Assembly: GCF_036588685.1 (NCBI RefSeq)
Contig: NC_086386.1
Coordinates: forward strand, 46,857,878 to 46,921,877
DNA from: Mytilus trossulus
Lineage: Eukaryota > Mollusca > Bivalvia > Mytilida > Mytilidae
Reading direction: 5' to 3'
Length of the DNA stretch: 64,000 bases
Shown here: positions 56,827 through 64,000 of the stretch, one piece after another
Layout: every line of letters begins with the position of its first letter
Position numbering within the stretch: the stretch's first letter is position 1
Notes under the pieces: model-generated
The model's input: the letters and a program-made list of their open reading frames with translations, nothing else
What the model was told of the DNA's origin: nothing
Database searches by the model: none
Made by a program: the position numbers and the translations under genes

Positions 56827-57507
56827 TGATATATTCAAAATCACAAGTTGAAAAGCAAACTGAAAATGGCATGCTAAAAAGCAATAAAAAGCCAACTAAC
56901 ATACTAGAAAAACAAAGATTGAGCCAAACAAACTCTTCCAAAAACTGTGGTAATCACAAGAGCTTCAGTAGAGTAAGCAGATCCTGCTCCACATGTGAAT
57001 CCAGTCATTTTGCTAAGGTAAGTATAAACCTGTTAATAAGTAAAATTGAGAAAGGAAATGTGGAATGTGTTAAAGTGATATCAACCCGACCATAGAGCAG
57101 ACAACAGCTGAAGGCCACCAATGGGTCTTCAATGTAACAAGAAACTCCCGCACCCGTAGGCATCCTTCAGCTGGCTCCTTAAAATGTATATGTATACTAG
57201 TACAGTGATAATGGATGTCATATATACTTAAATGAGGTGGGGTTAAACATGTAACTTTTATAAGATCTGTTTATGATAAGTGTATTAATTTAGTAGGTAT
57301 CATTCAAGCATTTTTAACTTATGAAATTATGAAATGCACTATGTTAATAAATCTATCCTTCCACAGAGTAGTACTGGTGAACAATTATATAATCTGGAGC
57401 CAAACATCAGTACCGGTACATTGTATTATGAAAATAGTCTATTGACTGAAATTAGTGAAATTTACAAGAAATGTGTTACAAGGATGCTTTTTATTAGTTC
57501 ATATTAA
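56827..57507 (+). CDS. Possible two exons of an unrecognised plus-strand gene, antisense to the SAP30 5' region
   Basis: Exon A, 56827-57017, has an acceptor (TTTATCAG) and a consensus donor (AAG|GTAAGT). Exon B, 57367-57507, has an acceptor (CCACAG) and runs to TAA. Together they give 109 codons in one frame after two leading bases. Exon A is polar and basic (VEKQTENGMLKSNKKPTN, KNCGNHKSF, then SFSRVSRSCSTCESSHFAK). Exon B reads SSTGEQLYNLEPNISTGTLY and ends MLFISSY. No domain is recognised and no upstream exon was found; if the previous exon ended in A, the junction itself would make an ATG. The R2 repeat at 57040-57180 lies in the intron. It may be a real small gene, a non-coding antisense RNA or chance. 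Confidence 0.25.
57040..57180 (-). mobile_element. R2 retroelement tail, minus orientation
   Basis: AAAATTGAGAAAGGAAATGT, ACCCGACCATAGAGCAGACA, ACAGCTGAAGGCCACCAATG, GAGAAACTCC-like AAGAAACTCCCGCACCCGTA and GGCATCCTTCAGCTGGCTCC match the reverse complement of the 22120-22255 tail closely. It lies just past the donor of the antisense exon A. Confidence 0.75.
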
Positions 57508-57519
57508 TTAAACTTTGTT

Positions 57520-58640
57520 TCCTGAAGCTATATTCAAACAAATGTACACTGATTTTGGAACATTTCCTGCAGATATAGTATGCATCTGTTATATTAGAAA
57601 AGTCTTACAGCTAGGAGTTATAACAATTCTACAAGGCCATAAAAAAGAACATGTTTATTTGCCCTAACCCTACCTAACCTGAAAATAGCTGCCTTCTTTA
57701 AATCTTTTGTTGTCCTGATGTGATCAGATAGGCATGCAGATTTATCTCTTAGCCGAAAAAAAGAAAATGCTAACCTATCTACCCACAGTTTCAACCATTG
57801 AGTAGGGTTTGGACATATACAAATATTTTTAAAGTGTGGCCAAAAGCAAGAGGTTATAACAAGTGATTAAATTAGGGACTGAAAATGCCATGATGACCAC
57901 ATTAAGTGACAGTGTTAATATAGTCTCTAGCGTGAGCAGTGTATAACTTGCAATTTCTCAATTTATTTTCTTGATATTTTATCCATGAAATTTATGTCTG
58001 AACATTTCTGAATCTTTATGTCAATTAGTGATTTGGTCTAGTTAAAAAAGATTAAAAAGTATAATGTATGAAGCTGTCAAACTGAATTTTAGACCCCGTT
58101 ATCATTGAATTGTTCATTTTGAGTTAGAGCTGGTAGACTTTTCTATAATATTTATATTAATCATCAAAATAGTACCAGAAGTACACTTAACCGTAAAAAA
58201 ATATAGAGCCGGTGTGATTTTTTTTAAATATAATTAATTTTTAATAACTGTGTTCTCTGCCTTTCCTATTAATAATCTTTATATAAACTCAAGTATTTAC
58301 TAGTAAAATTCAAATATATTTGTATAGGCTATTATGACAGATCCTTGGTACATGTATAGGGGATGTATACATATAGATGGGTCTGTGTAATGTGCATCTA
58401 ATAAATAAACTAATACATTATGAGACGACCCTGAGTGAAATACGGTAGAATTCATAAATTATATTGTTAAAATGGTCAACTTTCTGTATGTATGTGAAAC
58501 TGTTACTCTAGTCCGTCAATAAAAAAATGAAAATTATAAGTTGAATCAAATTTACAAGATTTACAGGTCTTTCTGCAATCGTATTTGGTTTCTCCAAAAA
58601 ATAACTCTCTTCTAATGAACTAAAGAATACTCACGACGTC
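57520..58640. other. Upstream SAP30 intron, nothing recognised
   Basis: AT-rich sequence between the first SAP30 coding exon and the proposed non-coding first exon. No repeat or gene could be supported. Confidence 0.3.
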
Positions 58641-58646
58641 ACTTAC

Positions 58647-58770
58647 AGGGAAAAAATGTCTGTTTATTCAAAATTCGTTTAATTTGGTTTTCTCTACACA
58701 CTAAAACCTCAATCTGTCAACAAACACACAACTGTGTTTTAGTTTGAAATGGCGGCTGTTGTGTACATGC
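58647..58770 (-). promoter_or_regulatory. SAP30: Proposed SAP30 non-coding first exon and transcription start with YY1-type site
   Basis: On the minus strand the sequence TTTTCCCT is followed by a strong donor GTAAGTGACG (58646 downwards). Upstream of it, GCCGCCATTTCAAAC (plus strand GTTTGAAATGGCGGC near 58741-58755) is a YY1-type motif often found at start sites. The exon would join to the acceptor at 56763 in front of the SAP30 start codon. Inferred from signals only. Confidence 0.4.
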
Positions 58771-59049
58771 ATTGCAAGTTCATAGGTTAACACGCCAAAT
58801 ATGGCAAAAAGACTCCGCCCATATATTTATATTTTGTTTTCTTGAAATTTTGTTTAGATTTGCCAAAGCATAATTTTTATAGATAATTATTTTTTTTATT
58901 GTTTGTTTCTTGAAAAATAACATTCAGATGCATATTTTCAAATTCAGTCAAGTGTTGCAGTCACAATGATCTCTATTTGTTTACAACCAATGTGATTTTC
59001 AAACGTAAGTCACATGTCAAAATCTCCTTTGACTTATCAATTTACATAA

Positions 59050-59203
59050 ACGTCACGCACCTGCTAAATCATTGATTGGTCAATAAATCCATTCAATCGA
59101 CAAATCATCCAATCAACGTTCACGAATCGCCCCATAGCTTTGTCTATGTAGCCTGCATACTGTAGCGTGGGTTATCATTGCGGCATTTCCAGCTTGGGTA
59201 TAG
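59050..59203 (+). promoter_or_regulatory. HMGB: Proposed HMGB promoter and non-coding first exon
   Basis: ACGTCACGC (CRE-like, near 59050) is followed by a reverse CCAAT box GATTGGTC (59074-59081) and a CCAAT box ATCCAATCA (59107-59115). The sequence TTTCCAGCTTGGGTATAG ends at 59203 in a consensus donor GTAAGT. The first coding exon of HMGB starts after the acceptor TTTATTTCAG at 62606, so an upstream non-coding exon is needed; this one fits. Together with 58647-58770 it makes a head-to-head promoter of about 400 bp. Confidence 0.4.
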
Positions 59204-59209
59204 GTAAGT

Positions 59210-62200
59210 CTGATCAATTTTAAATTATTTCAAATGTGAAAAAAATATTTTAATAATTATAATGCAAAAGTAAAAGGATTTATCTTTCATTTTCATTAAT
59301 TTGGTATCACTTGCGTTATCGGTGGAGGATGCATTTTGCCTCTGAAAAGTGTTGATTTTGCAGGATTAACACTGTAAGCAACCGCCATTACTTTATGCTT
59401 GTGGATGCCATTGCTGTAGTATTTGGATTACTCGCTCTGATATCTTTTTTCTGGTAAGGTAACATGTCAAACTAAGTAAAGACGTTTTATAATATTGACA
59501 TTTGCTACATTTCTGTAAAATTTGAACAACCAGCGTTACTGAAAAGTTGTCGAAATCGACGATTCATTTTGTCGTTCCTTTGTGAAGAAAGCCGTACACA
59601 GCCATCAACGATAAACCAAGGCATTTGCCTTGTACATAGAGTTACTATATAACCATAGGATTCTATGGGCAATGAAAACGGAAACCTTAAACTTTCTTGG
59701 AAACGATTGTAATTGATATTTAGCGAAATAACATCAAAGAAGGGTTAAATTTAACTGGACTTTCATTCATAGTATTGGAATTTGACTTTGAGAAGGTGCT
59801 TTTTGAGGTCGTTGTTTGTCGGCGGCAGAAATATGCGCCATGTCTGATTTTTACATTGAACAACATAGGGAAAATATCTTGCATAGGATAGCATGGGGGA
59901 AAATTTGTAATGTTTAAAAAAAAATATTTACTAAATTAATAATAGAAGTGAAAGTTTAAAATCAATCTTTGTTTGTATTTCAATCTTTTCTTTGTTCCAA
60001 AACAGATGGAAACAGGTTTAAAAACATAAATTATGAATTTTGAATTTTTTTCACAGAGAATACATGGGAATATTTGTGGATGAATTTTTATGCTATTTTT
60101 CAGCAGTTTGCATGTTTTAATGTTACTAATGGAATTTAATACTGAAAATTCTTCCCTGATATTATTTTTTGTATTGATTTTTTGTGATTTTTGAAATCAG
60201 ACTTGTTGTTTGTGTGAATTTTTTAAGAAAAGGACAACAAAAGCTGAAGCTTCAATGCTAGAATACTGACATATTGCAATGTATTTAAACAAAAATATTC
60301 GATGTTTAAGTTGCACGATTCTTGAACGTTTCAGACACAAAGTGCAGTATTGTTAAAAAATTGAGATATATAATTCCACTGACTCGTCATCATTGAACAG
60401 GGTAAATTTTTCTAGAGAAAACTTTTTATGATTGAAATGTAGCCTCAAGAATGCTTAAAGATAAATAATATTCTAATGTACTGAGACTACTTTTTATCCC
60501 CAAAAAGGTTCACTTTCTATAAATTTGGGCTCTTTGGCTCTTATGATTCAGCTTACTTGAATAGACCTGTCAAATTATGACTTCATAGAGGGAATATAAC
60601 CCAAGTTGCCTGAATCATCTAAGGGAGAGTGTTTCTACTGTAGATGTGACATTTTTCAATGAATGACATGATTTCTTACTCAAGACTAGTCCGTCCTCGA
60701 AACTCCCTACAGGCACTCTTTATTAATGAAAATAAACATGGTTACCTTGGACATTTCTACATGAACAGCGCATGGATTTGAAGTTGATGATTATGTATGA
60801 CGTTCCATCAAACTCGTCTATCATTCGGTATTTCGAGAAAAATGATCGTGAATTTCGAAAAAAATAAGTAACTGTGACCAAGTATTGTGATATGAATGTG
60901 AAGGAAATCTTATCAAGGAGACACATGCAAGGTCAGTATTTATTCTAATTTTATTGAATTTTATTTTTAAGGATAAAAATCGGTAAAAAATAAAATCTGA
61001 AAACTGATTATTTCATGAAAAATCAAAATATAAAGCTCGCTGTTTATATCATATTGCTCATCAATTTTGATAAAATAAAAAAAAAAGGGAAAATGTTTTC
61101 TTCATTACATGTATATTTCTGTTTTAAATGGCTCTTAAAATTATTTTATAATATCTTAATAACAAATTTTGCCAAAATTGACATATTAACATGAAATTGA
61201 TATTAGACTGTGAAAGATCAAGTATTGCTTTTGATTATTTCAAATGATCAGGTACAATTGTTGTAGGAATTCATTAAAGCTCTGGAATGATCTTATAAAT
61301 TAAATTAAAAAAAAGGAGGGTGTTGAAAATGTTATGGTTTTAATCTTGCAAATATTAAGAATTGTTTTCTTACAGATTTTAGATGTTTTCACAGAATAAG
61401 TCACCAGATCTTTCACATTCAATTGCAATACTTGAGCACCCATAATTTCATGATCATTTTTCTCGACATACCGAATGAAGGTTGTGAAACAGACATCTTT
61501 TAATAAACTATTGAACATAACTTTTGTTTTTCACTTTGCCACTGGCTGTCAATTTGAGTCGTGGGCAATCCATATAATGCTATTTATTAGACTTTTGTAA
61601 ATTAGTGATTATCCAGTACTCAATGAGATTATTTCTGACATTCTTGGGATTTCAATTGTCAAGTGACATGGAGTAGCCAAATAATATAGAAAAATGAGCA
61701 AAACTTGATAGTAGAAATAATTACCAAATTTTTTAGGGGGTCTTGGAAATTTTAAGATTTTTTATGAAGAACCAAATATTTGTCATGTCTTTTTGGAAAT
61801 CTGCTGCATTTATCATGTATTAATACTAATTCAAGATTTTGTTTTTGATAAGAAGTTGGTTATTTTATCGACAAGAAATGAAATTTATGATATAATATTC
61901 TGTATGTTGCTAGCTTTATTAGATATGGGATAAAATATTAAATTAATGCTAAACTTTTCACCAGCTGTTCTCAAGTTAAAAATAGCTTTCTTTAAAATGC
62001 AGTTCCATATTTGAGTAGGAATTACCTCCCCTTCATCATGCAATTATACTATGCTTTGTGTATATGGTTATATACTGTTCTTATCAGGGCAACAGAACTG
62101 ATAAAATGTATCTGTGCAATGAAAAGTATGAATCATTCAATAATTACTTGATAAATATTCTCCATTTGATGGGTTGAGCCCAACTTGTTTTATTTTCACT

Positions 62201-62600
62201 GAGCAGTCACACTAGCTTTTATAAAATATGGTGCAAATTAAAGATGATTTTTTGATTTTTTGTTGTTGAGCCCATTCAAGGTTTTTCTTTAAGGGGAGAT
62301 ATATGTACGTTTACATATCTTAGTTGTACAGCATCTATGATTCATGTCCCTTTTTGTCAGAAAAACTCCATAAACTTTCGAAAATAATGATTAAACTGAA
62401 TCAAACTGAAAATCTTGCAGTTAAGGATAATAAATGTGCTCTTTTTTTTTAAACACAAGTTCCTGTAGAAATTGAAGTTCAATGGTTCAGACCAGTACCA
62501 GCTAAAGTCTGAGTGCTTAGTTATAGCCTGCAATGTCTATCTATATTCAAATGTTTTTTTCTTGTGAAGAGTTTTCTTGCATAAAAATTTAATCATTTTA
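59210..62600 (+). other. HMGB: HMGB 5' intron (proposed), mostly featureless
   Basis: About 3.4 kb separate the proposed first exon and the first coding exon. Apart from the inverted pair at 60790-61515 only AT-rich intron sequence was seen. Confidence 0.35.
60790..61515. repeat. Two inverted, diverged copies of one sequence in HMGB intron 1
   Basis: Plus-strand 60823-60915 (ATTCGGTATTTCGAGAAAAA, TGATCGTGAATTTCG, CCAAGTATTGTGATATGAAT) and the reverse complement of 61400-61480 (ATTCGGTATGTCGAGAAAAA, TGATCATGAAATTATG, TCAAGTATTGCAATTGAAT) are alike. The shared frame reads IRYFEKNDREF versus IRYVEKNDHEI, then NVKE/NVKD. These may be gene or transposase fragments. Confidence 0.4.
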
Positions 62601-62634
62601 TTTCAGAAATATTTCAATTTAATATTCAATCAAG

Positions 62635-63779
62635 ATGGGGAGGAAAGATGGAAAGCCACGTGGACGCATGTCCTCTTATGCCTTCTTTGTACAGACTTGT
62701 AGAGAGGAACACAAGAAAAAACACCCAACAGAAAAAGTGGTGTTTGCTGAATTCACCAAAAAGTGTGCCGAAAAATGGAAGGTTAAGCACTATTTAATGA
62801 ACTTGGAAACGGTGAAATACTTCAAACATTTTGGGCAACAATTATGTAAACTTATTCAATTTATATTATGGCAAACAATTATTTCATGACTCTTTAAAGC
62901 TATTCATTTTATAATATGTATCTTCTTTTTCTGTTCATAAATAATTTTGATATTATATTTTTATTCAAGATTATTTAATTCTGGTGTTTTTTTTATGCAC
63001 AGGAAATGACTGGCAAGGAAAAGAAAAGATTTGAAGATATGGCAGAGAAAGACAAAGCTAGATATGAGGCAGAAATGAAGAATTATGTACCAGGGCCAGG
63101 AGAGAAAGTCGGAAGAAAGAAGAGAGAAAAAGATCCTAATGCACCAAAGAGATCCCTGTAAGTCTTAATATCTGAAATCATTATATATCCCCACTCTAGG
63201 AGTAGGGACTACTTTGTTATCACACTTGGCATTTTTGATCAAGATTTTCATAGAGATGAGTAATGCGGTTTGCTAAAACTTTAAATTTTTAAAGTTAAAG
63301 GAACCAAATTTTTTATCACACTTGTCTATCTACTAGTATACTATTGAAAACATGGACTTCTTAATTGGTCATTGTCCACCAGTGATAAGATCTTATATTT
63401 GGGTGCTTTACTAATCTGTAAGACTTTAATTTTAGTTTTTTTTTATCATTTGAAGTCGGAACCATTTTGTTGGTTGCCTTTATCTAATTATGAAATTATT
63501 TTTCAGAAAAAAAATGTTTTTAATGCAAAATCAGGAGCTCAATAAATCATTAAAACATAATGAAGTTTCATTGCAATTAAAATACTTATAATGACTTAAT
63601 TTTCTTGCAGTTCTGCATTCTTTTTCTTCTGCAACGAAGAAAGACCAAGTGTCAGGAAAGATCATGGTGATTGGTCTGTAGCACAAGTTGCCAAGGAGAT
63701 GGGAAAACGATGGGAGAAAGTAACCGATAGATCAAAATATGAAAAGCAGGCAGCTGCAGATAAAATCAGATATGAACAG
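62635..63779 (+). CDS. HMGB: HMGB1/2-type high mobility group protein, partial (3' end beyond window)
   Basis: Three coding exons (62635-62781, 63003-63157, 63611-63779) join in frame to 157 residues and the last ends in a donor, so the gene continues past the window. The exon with the ATG begins at 62607 after TTTATTTCAG. Box A (about 8-76) reads [48 protein letters not shown]. The redox pair Cys22 and Cys44 and the intercalating Phe37 of HMGB1 are kept. The linker is [20 protein letters not shown], and box B begins [20 protein letters not shown] and runs to DKIRYEQ. HMGB proteins bend DNA in the nucleus and can act as damage signals. The acidic tail, which would tell HMGB types apart, is not visible. 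The exon 1 donor GTTAAG is non-optimal. Confidence 0.95.
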
Positions 63780-63802
63780 GTAGGTTGTAAACCATTGATA
63801 AA

Positions 63803-64000
63803 ACAGAAGATGTGGTATGATTGCCAATGGAACAACTCTCCATAAGAGCCAAATGATGCAGAAATTAACAACTATAGGTCAATGTAAGGCCTTTGATAAG
63901 AGCAAAGCACAAACCGCATAGTAAGCTGTAAAAGGCCCACGGCCAGGCATGACAAATGTAAAATAATTAAAACCAGAAAAAAACTAACAGCCTAATTTAT
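63803..64000 (+). repeat. Dispersed mussel repeat R3, cut by the window end
   Basis: CAGAAGATGTGGTATGATTG, CCAATGGAACAACTCTCC, AGAAATTAACAACTATAGGT, CAAAGCACAAACCGCATAG and AAACTAACAGCCTAATTTAT match the copy at 49485. It starts about 20 bp after the HMGB exon 3 donor. The 69-codon minus-strand frame at 63662-63871 is the antisense of exon 3 and this repeat. Confidence 0.8.

Noticed and set aside
58748-58790. Short plus-strand frame starting ATGGCGGCTG
   Set aside because: It stops after about a dozen codons; the ATGGCGGC is better read as a YY1-type site of the SAP30 start region.

Overview
This window is nuclear DNA of an animal, very probably a bivalve mollusc and most likely a mussel close to Mytilus. 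The evidence is AT-rich DNA, genes split into many short exons by GT/AG introns, and several dispersed repeats that I recognise as typical of Mytilus genomes. No bacterial, organellar or viral gene was seen. Most open reading frames above 60 codons are chance frames or lie in repeats; the real genes were assembled here by hand from exon/intron junctions and protein family knowledge.

Layout. (1) 1-4690: repeat-rich DNA without a recognisable gene, including a 1.1 kb segment bounded by perfect or near-perfect palindromes. (2) 4692-6235 (+): a three-exon gene for a small secreted, probably GPI-anchored Ly6/three-finger protein. (3) 6.2-11.8 kb: AT-rich intergenic DNA with degenerate tandem and dispersed repeats. 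(4) 11781-33397 (-): a complete 24-coding-exon gene for NFRKB, the INO80G subunit of the INO80 chromatin remodeller (about 1336 aa), whose introns hold many MITEs, a 5'-truncated retroelement and a hammerhead-ribozyme-like repeat. (5) 33.4-36.8 kb: nested repeats, including a piggyBac-like element with TTAA target duplications, then a promoter-like segment with ETS and CCAAT motifs. (6) 36792-42966 (+): a complete 8-exon EIF3F gene (272 aa), divergent from NFRKB. (7) 43-49 kb: intergenic DNA with MITEs and a 26-unit, 85-bp satellite array. (8) 49193-56736 (-): a SAP30/SAP30L gene (Sin3-HDAC corepressor subunit) with a predicted N-terminal extension; its introns hold a hAT-like element with an 8-bp target duplication and a 70-bp minisatellite. 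(9) 56827-57507 (+): two possible exons of an unrecognised antisense gene. (10) 58.65-59.2 kb: a probable bidirectional promoter for SAP30 and HMGB. (11) 62635 to beyond the window end (+): the first three coding exons of an HMGB1/2-type gene.

Four of the five confident genes are housekeeping or chromatin genes (NFRKB/INO80, SAP30/Sin3-HDAC, HMGB, EIF3F), arranged as two head-to-head pairs: NFRKB with EIF3F, and SAP30 with HMGB. I see nothing that makes them a functional cluster. The most interesting material is the mobile DNA: two copies of a repeat with a hammerhead ribozyme core, several MITE families with members in several places of the window, elements nested inside one another, and a satellite with a dimeric higher-order pattern.
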